The notes below the pieces were generated by a model that saw only the letters and a list, made by a program, of their open reading frames with translations, was not told the origin of the DNA and did not search any database. The position numbers were made by a program, and so were the translations under genes. Shown piece by piece: positions 1 to 10,296 of a DNA stretch of 61,824 nucleotides. The DNA is taken from positions 1-61,824 of the forward strand of contig RBWT01000018.1 of NCBI GenBank assembly GCA_004010275.1, given 5' to 3'. The number at the start of each line of letters is the position of its first letter. Position 1 is the stretch's first letter. Source of the stretch: Streptomyces huasconensis (GTDB lineage: Bacteria > Actinomycetota > Actinomycetes > Streptomycetales > Streptomycetaceae).

Positions 1-1
1 C

Positions 2-544
2 CCGACGGGCGTCACCCTGTCCGTGCTGCCCCGCGACGAGATCCCCCGCGGCGTCGGCGACGGCGCCGTCTACCTCGGCCTCGTCGACGGCCTCGCCGCG
101 CCGAACGACCCGCTGCGCCTGCCGGACGTGGCGCCCCTCACCGCCCGGGGCGTCGGCCAGGAGCCCGTGGCCGTCCTGCTCCCCGCGGGCCACCCGCTGG
201 CCCGCCGCTCCGGGCTCCGCCTCGACGACCTCGTCGACGCCCGCTGGCTGGACGCGCCCGCGACCGGTGTACCGCTGGCTCAACTCCGCGCCGCCGGCGG
301 CACGTCGGGCTTCCGGCCCGCACTGCGGTACGACGGTACGGACCTGCGGACCCTCACCACGCTGGCCGCGGCGGGGCACGGCCTGACGCTGCTGCGCGCA
401 CGGGTCGCGGTCGGCGTGCCGGGAACGGTCGCCGTGCCGCTGACCGCGCCCCGCGTCGTCCACCGCACGGAACTGCTCCACGCGGGCGCCCTGCGCGGGC
501 CCGCCGCCGCGCTCGCCGCGCGGCTGGACGTCACCCGTTCGTGA
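2..544 (+). CDS. LysR-type regulator, C-terminal part (partial)
   Basis: This is the C-terminal part of an effector-binding domain; the N-terminal winged helix lies left of the window. The frame is open from base 2. It contains the features of the LysR substrate-binding fold: a beta strand ending VYLGLVDG, the segment EPVAVLLPAGHPLA that marks the second subdomain, and the late helix after TLAAAGHGLTLL. The protein would bind a small effector and act as a cytoplasmic DNA-binding regulator. Its target is not visible here. The call rests on these family-typical segments only, since the HTH is missing. Confidence 0.75.
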   Translation, partial: PTGVTLSVLPRDEIPRGVGDGAVYLGLVDGLAAPNDPLRLPDVAPLTARGVGQEPVAVLLPAGHPLARRSGLRLDDLVDARWLDAPATGVPLAQLRAAGGTSGFRPALRYDGTDLRTLTTLAAAGHGLTLLRARVAVGVPGTVAVPLTAPRVVHRTELLHAGALRGPAAALAARLDVTRS

Positions 545-593
545 GGCATCGCGGCCGGGTCGCGCCGGGTAGAGCTGTGGCCGGAGGCGAGCC

Positions 594-1397
594 ATGGAAC
601 AGACCACGTTGCGTCCCAAGCCCATGCCGGGCCGGGGCACCGGCGGTGGCAGCGGTGAAAGCCCCGGCCAGAGCCTGTGCCGGGACCTTGAGGACCACCC
701 CGACGAGAGCGGCCGTCCGCACACCGCGGGACGTCGCGGCAAGCGGCTGGCGGCCGTGGTGTCCGGCGTTCTGCTGGCGGTGCTGCTGGTGCTCTCCGGA
801 GTCGGCATCGGGACCGTGGGCGCCACGGTCATCGGGATGAGCGCCCTCGCGGAGATGCGGCAGTCGGCACCCCCGCCCGGCGCGGCCCAACCGCCCGCGC
901 ACGCCGGCCCCCCGGCCCAACAGCCCGACACGGCACAGCCCGGGGCACCACAGCCGGGCGCTCCCAGGCAGGACGCGTCGCGAGGCCCGGCACCGCGAAG
1001 CCCAGCGCCGTGAAGCCCAGTGCCACGAAGCCAGGCACCGTGAAGCCAGGCGCCGCGAAGCCCGGCACCGCCGCCCTCGCGGCTCCCGGGGCCACGCCAC
1101 CGATGCCCGGCCCTGCGCGCCCCGCCGGGGCCGCCACCCTCGGCATCGAGGCGTCGACGCCCCCGGGGCCTCCGCGGGCGCCCTGATCGTCGGCCTGCAC
1201 CTGCCCGGCCCCGGCCAGGCGGCGGGCCTCGTACGCGGCGACACCCTGCTCACGTTCGACCGGACCCGCGTGGGCTCGGCGGCGACCTGGCCGAGGCGGT
1301 CGCCGCCACGCGCCCCGGCAAGAAGGTCACCCTGACGGTGCGCCACAAGAACGGCACCCGCCAGACCCTCCCCGTCAGGCCCGGCGTCGTGACCTGA
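594..1397 (+). CDS. Membrane-anchored PDZ-domain protein (frame broken)
   Basis: ATG 594 follows a good ribosome binding site (GGAGG). The N-terminus is hydrophilic, then a single transmembrane helix (about residues 51-75, rich in V/L) is followed by a Pro/Gln/Ala-rich linker. A PDZ-like domain begins near base 1180: ALIVGLHLPGPGQAAGLVRG, then GDTLLTF. It ends KKVTLTVRHKNGTRQTLPV and stops at 1397. Three frame changes, near bases 1000, 1165 and 1275, must be crossed, and each fits loss of one base. The PDZ presumably faces outside and may bind C-terminal peptides. No protease domain is attached. Function unknown. Confidence 0.65.
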
Positions 1398-1531
1398 CCC
1401 TGGCGGGACAGGGGGCCACCGGAGCCGCCCTCCCCGTACCCCCGGGAAATCGGGCTCGCGCCCGCCGTCCCCCGAGGGGAGGATGCTCGCGACAGCCAAG
1501 AGGAGCCAACAGAACGGCAACAGGAGGCCCC

Positions 1532-2684
1532 ATGAGCACCGCGCCCGCTCCCACGCCCGCACCTCTGCCCACCCCCGCGCCCTTCACCGCCGACGACTAC
1601 AAGGCCCGTATGGAACGCGCCGCGGCATCCGCCGCCGACGCGGGGCTCGCGGGTCTCCTCGTCGCGCCGGGACCCGATCTCGTCTGGCTCACCGGCTACC
1701 GGCCGACGCCGCTCACGAACGCCTGACCGTCCTCGTGCTCGCCGCCGGGCAGGACCCCGTGCTCGTCGTGCCACCCTGGAGGCCCCGGACGCGGAGCGGG
1801 CCGTCGGCGCGCCCGCGCTGACGTTGCGCGACTGGACCGACGGCAAGGACCCGTACGCCGTCACCGCCCCTCTCCTCGACGTCTCCGGCCGCTTCGCGGT
1901 GAGCGACAACGCCTGGGCGACGCACCTCCTCGGCCTCCAGAAGGCACTGCCGGACACCTCCTACGTGGCCCTCGGCGAAGCGCTGCCCATGCTCCGGGCC
2001 GTCAAGGACGACGCCGAGCTGGCCCGCCTCACGGCGGCGGGCGCGGCGGCGGACGCGGCGTACGAGGAGATTCAGAAGGCCGCCTTCGCGGGCCGCAGGG
2101 AGACGGACGTCGCCGCCGACCTGGCCGAGCTGCTGCGCCGGTTCGGGCACTCCCAGGTGGACTTCACCGTCGTCGGCTCAGGACCCAACGGCGCCAACCC
2201 CCACCACGAGGCGGGCGAACGCGTCATCGGCCACGGCGACATGGTCGTCCTCGACTTCGGCGGCCTGCTGCACGGCTATGGCTCCGACACCTCCCGCACG
2301 GTCCACGTCGGCGAGCCCACCGACGAGGAACGCCGGGTGCACGACATCGTGCGGGAGGCCCAGGCCGCGGGATGTGCCGCGGTGCGGCCCGGCGCCACCT
2401 GCCAGGACGTGGACCGGGCCGCCCGCGCCGTGATCACCGAGGCGGGCTACGGCGACTACTTCATCCACCGCACCGGCCACGGCATCGGCGTCACCACCCA
2501 CGAACCGCCCTACATGATCGAGGGCGAGGAGCAGCCGCTCGTGCCGGGCATGTGCTTCTCCGTGGAGCCCGGCATCTACCTGCCCGGCCGCTTCGGCGTA
2601 CGCATCGAGGACATCGTGACCGTCACCGACGACGGCGTACGGCGCCTCAACGCCACCGCCCGCGAGATGGCGATCGTCGGCTGA
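1532..2684 (+). CDS. M24 family metallopeptidase (Xaa-Pro aminopeptidase-like)
   Basis: Creatinase/prolidase-type protein of about 383 aa, with an N-terminal creatinase domain then a pita-bread catalytic domain. The dinuclear metal ligands are visible: Asp in VVLDFGGLLHGYGSDTSRT (two Asp), His in HRTGHGIGVTTHEPPY, Glu in FSVEPGIYLPG, and Glu in RIEDIVTVT. It would cleave an N-terminal residue before proline in the cytoplasm. The start is ATG 1532. Two frame breaks lie near 1714 and 1772, both in the N-terminal domain and both fitting a one-base loss. It converges on the aldo/keto reductase with only 9 bp between them. Confidence 0.85.
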
Positions 2685-2693
2685 GGCCACCGG

Positions 2694-3707
2694 CTAGGCG
2701 AAGTCCGTGCGGGGCCCGCTGCGCGGCTCACGCCCCGGGTAGTAGGCAAGCACGTCGTACGGGTACGGCAATGGCCGCGCACTCGCCGACGTCAGCCTTT
2801 CGTGCTGCTCGGCCGTCAACTCCCACTCCACGCAGCCGAGATTGGCGGTCAGCTGCTCCACGGACCGCGCCCCCACGATCGGCGCGGTCACCCCGGGCCG
2901 CTGGAGCAGCCACCGCAGCGCCACCTGCGACGGCGGGCGGCCCACCTCCTCGGCGACCGCGAGGAGCGCGTCGACGACCCGCCAGGTCTCCTCGGTGTCC
3001 CGCTCCCGCCAGGCCCCCGACCCCCGCGCCCCCTCGGGCGGCGCCGCCATGCCGCGCCGGAACTTGCCCGTCAGCCAGCCGCCCTGCAAGGGGCTGTACG
3101 GGATGACACCGACGCCCTCCGCCTCGCTGAGCGGCAGCAGCTCCCATTCGCTCTCCCGCGCGAGGAGGTTGTACAGCGGTTGCAGGCAGCAGTACGGCTC
3201 CCAGCCGCGCGCCCGCGCCACGTCCAGGGCCTTCTGGAGCTGGGCGGGGGAGTGGTTGCTCGCCCCGAGGTAGCGCACCTTGCCCGCCCGCACGAGGGTG
3301 TCCAGGGTGGACAGCGTCTCCTCGACCGGCGTCGTCGCGTCCCATACGTGGGTCTGATAGAGGTCGATGTGGTCCGTGCCCAGGCGGCGCAGGCTCGCGT
3401 CCACCGCCGACAGGATGTGCTTGCGGCTCAGGCCGCCCGCGTTCGGCGCCTCGCCCATCGTGCTGAACACCTTCGTGGCGATGACGAGTTCGTCCCTGCG
3501 GCGGCCCTTCAGCCAGCGGCCGAGGATCTCCTCCGACACCCCGCGTCCGTACATGTCGGCGGTGTCGATGAACGTGCCGCCCGCCTCCGTGAACGCGTCC
3601 AGCATGCGGTGCGACGTCGCCTCGTCGGCGCCGCTGCCGAACATCATCGTCCCGAAGCACACCTCGCTGACACGCAGCCCGGTACGGCCCAGAAAACGTT
3701 GCTTCAT
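2694..3707 (-). CDS. Aldo/keto reductase
   Basis: Intact 337-aa NADPH-dependent aldo/keto reductase with a TIM-barrel fold. The N-terminus [20 protein letters not shown] is typical of the AKR YajO/IolS-like group. The catalytic tetrad is visible as Asp and Tyr in [11 protein letters not shown], Lys in LVIATKVF, and His in DLYQTHVWD. The cofactor-binding end is [11 protein letters not shown]. Substrate cannot be told from sequence. Start ATG 3707 is the only reasonable one. It stands alone, convergent with the M24 peptidase and separated by about 70 bp from the end of treZ, which lies downstream on the same strand. Confidence 0.9.
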   Translation of the reverse strand: MKQRFLGRTGLRVSEVCFGTMMFGSGADEATSHRMLDAFTEAGGTFIDTADMYGRGVSEEILGRWLKGRRRDELVIATKVFSTMGEAPNAGGLSRKHILSAVDASLRRLGTDHIDLYQTHVWDATTPVEETLSTLDTLVRAGKVRYLGASNHSPAQLQKALDVARARGWEPYCCLQPLYNLLARESEWELLPLSEAEGVGVIPYSPLQGGWLTGKFRRGMAAPPEGARGSGAWRERDTEETWRVVDALLAVAEEVGRPPSQVALRWLLQRPGVTAPIVGARSVEQLTANLGCVEWELTAEQHERLTSASARPLPYPYDVLAYYPGREPRSGPRTDFA

Positions 3708-3774
3708 GGTCTGTGTCCCTCCCCTTGGCGGTCCCGTGCGGGGGCCCTCTGGCAGACGGACCCGCCGCGCCCCT

Positions 3775-5522
3775 CTACGCGGGGCCCACCACGGCGGACG
3801 ACCGCGCCGGCAACCGCAGCACGCCGTCCGCGTCCGGCGGCGCGACGGGCTCCCAAGCGGCGAGGATACGCGCGTGGTTGTGGCCCAGCGGGACGTCCGC
3901 GGGCTCCTCGCCGAGGTTCACGGCGATCTTCAGGTCCCCGCGCCGGAAGGCGAACCAGCGCGCCTGTTCGTCGTACGCGACCCGCACCGCCGCCAGGTCG
4001 GGGTCCATCAGGTCGGCGCGGGCGCGGCGCAAGGAGATCAGCTCGCGGTGCCAGGCCAGCAGGCGCGCGTGGTGGCCGGACTCCGGCTGCGACCAGTCCA
4101 GGCAGGACCGCTCGCGGGTGGCCGGGTCCTGCGGGTCCGGAATGTCCTCCTCCGCCCAGCCGTGTTCCGCGAACTCCCGCCGCCTGCCCCGCCGCACGGC
4201 TTCGGCCAGCTCGGGGTCGGTGTGGTCGGTGAAGAACTGCCAGGGCGTCGTGGCCCCCCACTCCTCGCCCATGAACAGCATCGGCGTGAAGGGGCCCATG
4301 AGCGTCAGCGTGGCCGCGCAGGCGAGCAGGCCGGGGGGCAGGGACGCGGCGAGCCGGTCGCCCTGCGCGCGGTTGCCGATCTGGTCGTGGGTCTGGGCGT
4401 AGCCGAGGAAGCGGTGGGCGGGCGTCCGCGCGCGGTCCACCGGGCGGCCGTGGCAGCGGCCGCGGAACGACGAGTACGTCCCGTCGTGGAAGAAGCCACG
4501 CGTCATCGTCTTGCCGAGCGCGGCCAGCGGAGCCCGCGCGAAATCCGCGTAATAGCCCTGCGACTCGCCGGTGAGCGCGGTGTGCAGCGCGTGGTGGAAG
4601 TCGTCGTTCCACTGCGCGTGCAGGCCGAGGCCGCCCCGCGCGCGCGGGGTGACGACCCGGGGGTCGCCCAGGTCGGACTCGCCGATCAGGAACAGCGGCC
4701 TGCCCAGCTCATCGGCCAACCTGTCGACGTCGGTGGACAGTTCCTCCAGGAAGTGCAGCGCCCGCGTGTCCCGCAGCGCGTGCACCGCGTCGAGCCGCAG
4801 CCCGTCCAGGCGGTAGTCGCGCAGCCAGGTCAGCGCGCTGCCGATGAGATACGCGCGGACCTCGTCCGAACCCGGCGCGTCCAGGTTCACGGCCGCGCCC
4901 CACGGCGTCTGGTGCCTCTCCGTGAAGTACGGCCCGAACGCGGGGAGGTAGTTGCCCGAGGGGCCCAGGTGGTTGTGGACGACGTCCAGGACCACGCCGA
5001 GGCCGTGGCCGTGCGCCGCGTCGACAAATCTCTTCAGCGCCTCGGGTCCGCCGTACGGCTCGTGCACCGCCCACAGCGACACCCCTTCGTACCCCCAGCC
5101 GTGCCGCCCCGGGAAGGGGCACAGCGGCATCAGCTCCACATGCGTGACGCCCAGCTCCGCGAGGTGCCCGAGGCGGGCCGCCGCCGCGTCGAGCGTGCCC
5201 TCGGGCGTGTACGTCCCGACATGCAGTTCGTACAGCACCGCCTCCCGCACGCCGCGCCCGGACCAGGGCTCGCGCCTCGCGTACCGGTCGTGCTCGCCGA
5301 CCGCGCTGAGCCCGGTCGGGGCCGTCGGGCTGACGCCACGCACGGGGGTCGGGCAGGACGGGGCCGCCGTCCAGCGAGAACCCGTACCGCGTGCCGTCCT
5401 GCGCCGCGGCCTCCCCGGTCCACCAGCCCGCGCTCCTCACCGTCGCGCTCCAGCGCCCGCGTGGCGCCCGCGCACTCCAGCGTGACCTGCTCGGCCTCCG
5501 GCGCCCACACCTCGAACCTCAC
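3775..5522 (-). CDS. treZ: Malto-oligosyltrehalose trehalohydrolase TreZ
   Basis: GH13 hydrolase that releases trehalose from the maltooligosyl trehalose made by TreY. An N-terminal CBM48-like domain begins [19 protein letters not shown] 5522 is chosen because AGGGGG lies about 8 nt upstream and TreZ proteins normally begin at this segment. GH13 motifs are all present: [21 protein letters not shown] (nucleophile Asp), LIGESDLGD (acid/base Glu) and QTHDQIGN (transition-state Asp). About 580 aa, the usual length. Two frame breaks near 5442 and 5315 each need two lost bases (CG) or one gained base. Cytoplasmic. Confidence 0.92.
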
Positions 5523-5674
5523 CGACGTGCCCCCTCGTCCGCTGTTCGCCTGTCTCGCCACACCTGCGTCCCCATGGTGCGTCAGAAGTGCTCGGTCCGT
5601 GGGCGGAAGTGATCAATCGGACCTCGCCCCGCCCATTCTGGACACCCGGGCCGACGTTGCCCGACAATCCATGA

Positions 5675-6226
5675 GTGACATCCTCTTTCGAGTTCTCCAC
5701 GTACCCCGCGCGGGTGACGGACGCCGAGCGCGACCGGGCGCTGGACGCACTCAAGGAGGGTGCGGCCGTCGGCAGGCTCTCCCACGACACCTTCGTGCGC
5801 CGCATGGAGCTGGTGCTCGCCGCCCGCAAGCCCGAGGAGCTGGCCGCCCTCACCGCCGACCTGCGGACCGAGGGCCGCTGGTCGCGCATGGTGCTCGGCG
5901 GTGTGGGCGCGGTCTCCGGGTTCACGATGAAGCTGCGCAGGGCCTGGCAGGCCGAGCGGCTGCCGAAGCTGCTGCTGCCCTCGCCCGACAGCCCCCACCC
6001 GCTGCGGATAGGCCGCGACCCCGCCAACGGCCTGCGGCTCAGCCACGACACCGTCTCCCGCGTCCACGCCGAGCTGAGCCGCCAGGGCGGCATGTGGGTA
6101 CTGCGCGACCTCGGCTCCACCAACGGCACGACGGTCAACGGCCGCAGGGTGACCGGCGCGGCCCTCGTCCAGGACGGCGACCTGGTGAGCTTCGGCCGGA
6201 TGGGTTTCCGCCTCGCCGTCAGCTGA
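5675..6226 (+). CDS. DUF1707 and FHA domain protein
   Basis: 183 aa. Residues about 6-60 are a DUF1707 domain (YPARVTDAERDRALDALKEG, then VGRLSHDTFVRRMELVLAAR). Residues about 105-180 are a forkhead-associated domain with the phosphothreonine-binding signature GRDPANGLRLSHDTVSRVHA and the strand GSTNGTTVNG. FHA domains bind phosphothreonine, so this is likely a target or reader of a Ser/Thr kinase. No transmembrane segment. Start GTG 5675. It sits between treZ and treY on the opposite strand, so a link to trehalose is not implied by operon structure. Upstream 5562-5674 is a short divergent promoter region shared with treZ. Confidence 0.88.
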   Translation: MTSSFEFSTYPARVTDAERDRALDALKEGAAVGRLSHDTFVRRMELVLAARKPEELAALTADLRTEGRWSRMVLGGVGAVSGFTMKLRRAWQAERLPKLLLPSPDSPHPLRIGRDPANGLRLSHDTVSRVHAELSRQGGMWVLRDLGSTNGTTVNGRRVTGAALVQDGDLVSFGRMGFRLAVS

Positions 6227-6229
6227 CCG

Positions 6230-6250
6230 CGGGCGGCCAGGGGCCGCCCG
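6230..6250. terminator. GC hairpin between FHA gene and treY
   Basis: Perfect inverted repeat CGGGCGGCC - AGG - GGCCGCCCG with 9-bp arms and a 3-nt loop, starting 4 bp after the FHA gene stop. It lies between convergent genes, so it probably ends transcripts from both sides. There is no U-run, as is usual in Streptomyces. Confidence 0.65.
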
Positions 6251-6379
6251 GCGCGCGAGGAACCGATCAGACGCAGGGGGTCCAGATCCGGGCGCAGGCC
6301 GGTCATGGTCCGTCACTGACGTGCTCCGCAGTACGTCACGGCCCCGGGGGCAGGCGTCAAGGACGTGCGCGGCGGCCTC

Positions 6380-8851
6380 TCAGAGCGCCTCCTCCGACGC
6401 CCCCGCCCCGCGCCTTGCCGCCTCCTGCCGCACCCGTTCCAGCAGTGCCACCGGCGACGCGCGAACAGCTCGACAGCCGCGCCCGTCCCTCGAACACCCG
6501 GCCGGAGCCAGCAGATCGGCCCACCGCCCCTCCGGAAGCGGAAGCTCCGTATCCCGCCAGCCCGCCCCCTCCTCTTCCAGACGCAACGACAACCGCGTCA
6601 CCGCCACCACGACCTCACCACCACGCGCGTACGCCACACAGTGCGCGGCCCCCGGCCCCTCCGCCGCCAGCGGCACGTACGTCCCCGCGTCCCCGAACAG
6701 CTCCGGGCGCCGCCTCCGCAGCCGCAGCGCCGCCGCCGTCAGCGCCAGCTTCTCCTCCGACAGGTCGCCGGGCTCGCGCCGCGTGTCGAGCCGTTCCAGG
6801 ACCTGCGGCTGGAAGCGCGTCGGCCGCCGGTTGTCCGGATCGACCAGTGCGCGGTACTCGCCCTCCGTCCCCTGGTAGAGGTCGGGCACTCCCGGCATGG
6901 TCAGCTGCAGGAGCGCCGCCCCCAGGATGTTCGCCCGTACATGGGGCGCCACGTCCCGCGCGAACGCCGCCACCGCGTGCTGCGGAGGCCCGCACGGCCC
7001 GGCCGCCACGAAGTCGCCCACCGCCTTCTCGTACGCCTCGTTCGGCTCGGTCCAGCTGGTGTGCAGCCCCGCCTCACGCACATGCTTCACCAGCGCGTCC
7101 CGCAACCGCGTCTCGTGGGGGAAGCCGAAACCGACCGCCGTCTGCCAGGCCGCCCACGCCAGCTGCTGATCGGGCGCACACACCCCGCCCCCGCGCGCCG
7201 TCCGCTCGGTCAGCTCCACGAGAAGGTCGGCCCAGCGCCCCGGACACTGCGTCAGGACGGAGATCCCCACCCGCACATCAGCGCTGCGCTTGGTGTCATG
7301 CGTCGTCAGGACCGTGCCCGTGTAAGGCCAGTCGCGCTGCACGCGCGCACAGTACGCGTGGAACTCCTCCACCGAGACCGCCGGACGCTCGGGCGCACCC
7401 CCCACCTCCGCGGCCGACAGGACCGGGGCGTGCCGGTAGAACGCGGTGTCCTCCACGGCCTTGGCGCGCAACGCCGACGCCACCTGCGCGAACCGCGCCC
7501 GGAACCCCGCCACGGCACCCTCCCGGTCGCCCCGCGCCCCGCCGACCCGGCCCAGCGCCAGGTCCCGCACGACATCGACCGTCCCGGCCTCCTCGGGCAC
7601 CGTGAAGGCGGCCTTCGCCTCCTGCGCGGCCCGCTCGGTCAGCACCGTCTCCGGGGCGGCGCCCCCGGACACGTAGGGCCGATACACCTCAAGCCGCACC
7701 AACAGCTCCCGCAGACCGTCCCCCCACCGCCCACGGCGCGTGGTCGCGCAGCGCCGGGTCGGCCGCGCAGACGGCCACCGCCTCGCGCGTCAGCCGGTCG
7801 ACCTCGGCGGCCAGCTCCCGTGTGATCACCTTGTACGCGGCGCGGCGCACCGTCGCGTCCCACTCGCCGCCCCGGTCCGCCGGCGGCGCGGCGAAGCGGC
7901 GGTACTGGCCGAGCAGCTCCCCGGCGCCCGCCGGATCGACGAAGACGCCGTCGAGTGGCGCAGCGCGTCATAGCCGGTGGTGCCCGCCACCGGCCAGGCG
8001 GCGGGCAGCCGCTCGCCGTCGGCGAGGATCTTCTCCACGACCGTCCAGCACCCACCGGTCGCCTCGTGCAGCTTCCGCAGATAGGCCCCCGGGTCCGCGA
8101 GCCCGTCAGGGTGATCGATCCGCAGCCCCGCGACGACTCCCTCGCGCACCAGCTGAAGGATCTTCCCGTGCGTCGCCTCGAAGACCTCCGGCTCCTCGAC
8201 CCGCACCCCGATCAGCTCCGAGATGGTGAAGAACCGCCGGTAGTTCAACTCCGTACGAGCCAGTCTCCACCAGGACAGGCGGTACCACTGGGCGTCCAGC
8301 AGCTCGGGCAGCGGCAGTTCCTCCGTGCCCTCTCGGAGCGGGAAGGCATGGTCGTGATAGCGCAGCACGTCGCCGTCGACCCGCAGGGCCGGCAGCTCGT
8401 CGCCGAGCCTGCCCCCGAGGACCGGCAGCAGGACGCGCCCGCCGCCCGCCTCCCAGTCGATGTCGAACCAGCGGGCGTACGGCGACCCGGGCCCCTCGCG
8501 CAACACCTCCCACAGCGCCCGGTTGTGGCGCGGCGCCGCCGCCATGTGGTTCGGCACGATGTCCACGATCAGGCCGAGCCCGGCCTCCCGGGCGGTACGC
8601 GCCAAGGACCGCAGCCCGTCCTCACCGCCCAGTTCGTCCCGCACGCGCGCGTGGTCCACCACGTCGTAGCCGTGCGTCGAGCCGGGCACCGCTTCCAGGA
8701 CGGGTGACAGATGCAGGTGCGAGACGCCGAGCGAGGCGAGGTAGGGCACGGCGGCCTCCGCGGCGGCGAAGGGGAACTCCGGCTGGAGCTGGAGCCGGTA
8801 GGTGGCGGTCGGCGAAGGCGGCACGGCGGGCCTTGCATGCTCTGGCGTCAT
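6380..8851 (-). CDS. treY: Malto-oligosyltrehalose synthase TreY
   Basis: GH13 intramolecular transglucosidase that converts the reducing-end glucose of maltodextrin to a trehalose unit. ATG 8851 gives [10 protein letters not shown], then [20 protein letters not shown], the standard TreY N-terminus. Motifs: [18 protein letters not shown] (nucleophile Asp), [10 protein letters not shown] (acid/base Glu) and [12 protein letters not shown]. About 823 aa, normal for TreY. Two frame breaks occur: near 7955 one base appears lost after DALRH, and near 7720 a G run appears one base too long. Restoring both gives continuous homology-like sequence. Divergent from the MFS gene. Confidence 0.92.
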
Positions 8852-8895
8852 GCGAAAGTACGTACCCGCCCCGCGGGCTTTCGTGTCATCCGCTC

Positions 8896-8926
8896 CTGCA
8901 CGCTCCCGCGACCGCGTCGCTAGCGT
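8896..8926 (+). promoter_or_regulatory. Possible leaderless promoter of the MFS gene
   Basis: A Streptomyces-type -10 box TAGCGT (8921-8926) ends 6 bp before ATG 8933, so transcription would start at or next to the start codon. The only -35 candidate, CTGCAC (8896-8901), is weak and has a 19-bp spacer. No ribosome binding site is present before the ATG, which fits a leaderless message. Confidence 0.35.
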
Positions 8927-8932
8927 CGGACG

Positions 8933-10268
8933 ATGGCTGACAGCACGCGGGGCACCACGCATGACAGCACGCATGACAGCACGCGGGGCAACACGCAGGA
9001 CAGCGCGCGGGTCGGCACGCGGGACGCGTATCGCACGGTGCTCGGCATGACGGGGGCGGCGCTGCCCGTCGTCTCGTTCTTCGGCAGGCTGCCCGTGGCC
9101 ATGATCCAGTTCGGCAGCGTGCTCCTGGTCACCGAGACCAGCGGCTCACTGGCCACCGGCGGCATCGTCGCCTGCGCGCTCGCGCTCGGCCAGGTCACCC
9201 TCGGGCCGTACGTCGGCCGGCTCGCCGACCGGCACGGCCAGCGCGCCGTCGTGCTCGCCTTCTCGCTCGTCAACGCCGTGGCCATCGCCGCGTACACCGT
9301 GGGAGCCGTCGCGGACCTGCCCACCCCGGTCCTCGTCGCCCTGGGCGTGCTTGCCGGCGCGACGATCCCCGGCATCGGCCCCCTGTCCAGGGCCCGCGTC
9401 GTCCCGCTGATCCGTGCCAAGGGCGGCGACGACCGCCTCGCGAACACCGTGCTGTCCCTGGAGAGCACCATGGACGAGCTGTCCTTCGTGCTCGGCCCCG
9501 CCCTGGTGGGCCTGGCGGCCGTCGCGGGCCATCCGGCGTACGCCTTCGCCGCGGCGCGCTCCTGGTCGGCGTCTGCGGGACGGGCTTCGCACTGCACCCG
9601 ACGGGACGCACGGAGAGCGCGACGCCCCCAGGGCGGACGCCCGCCGGGAACCGGCACGCGCGCGTGGGGCGGTGGTACGGCCCCGGCTGCCGCGTTCGGT
9701 GTACGTGGTGCGGCTCGGCCTCGTCTTCCTCGGCGTGCTGCTCGGCGATGCGGGGCGGGCATCACGGCCCTCACGCAGGAGCTGGGCCGGCCGGGCCAGG
9801 CCGGGCTCGTCTACGCGGCGATGGGCGTCATGAGCGCCGTGGTGGGGCTCTCCATGGCCGCGCTGCCCGACCGCTTCGGGCTGCTCGCGCGCTGGCGGGT
9901 GGCGACGGCCGCCGCCGCGCTCCTGTCGCTGCCCCTGGTGTGGACGGACAGCCTGGTGGGCCTCTACGTAGTGGTCACCTTGTTCGGCGCGATCTACGCC
10001 CCGAACCTCATCACCGGCTTCGCGCTGACCGAGCGAGCCGTGCCGAGGGAACGGCTCGCGGAGGGCATGACGTTCGCCGCGAGCGCGTTCGTCGGCGCAG
10101 GCGGTGACGCTGGCCGTGGCCGGGCGCCTGGCGGAGTCGCACGGCGCGGGGGCGGCGTTCGCCCTCGGTACCTGCGCCGCGGCCGTGGCGTTCGTCATCG
10201 CCCTCGCCGCCCGCCACCAGAAGCCCGCCGAGGCCCCCGAAGAGGCCCCCGCGAGGGCGGCGGCCTGA
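8933..10268 (+). CDS. MFS transporter (frame broken)
   Basis: Major facilitator protein of about 445 aa with roughly 12 hydrophobic helices. It shows the MFS loop 2-3 signature in [14 protein letters not shown], and later [19 protein letters not shown]. Likely a drug/H+ exporter in the cytoplasmic membrane; substrate unknown. The first ~28 residues before [17 protein letters not shown] are Ser/Thr/Asp/His-rich and encoded by a degenerate DNA repeat built on GACAGCACGC (8938-9030); they may not be part of the native protein. Four frame breaks (near 9555, 9670, 9750 and 10097) all fit loss of one base, or of CG at the last. Stop TGA 10266-10268. Confidence 0.78.
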
Positions 10269-10296
10269 GCCACCGCCCCCGGGACAGCGCCGCGTC

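Noticed and set aside
3367..7605. Very long open frame (over 1,400 codons) on the plus strand
   Set aside because: It runs antisense to the reductase, treZ and treY and through the FHA gene in another frame. It is Arg/Pro-rich with no domains, a typical shadow of high-G+C codon bias.
6380..8851. treY as a true pseudogene
   Set aside because: One lost base and one extra G in a G run cancel out, and all catalytic motifs remain. Sequencing error explains it better.
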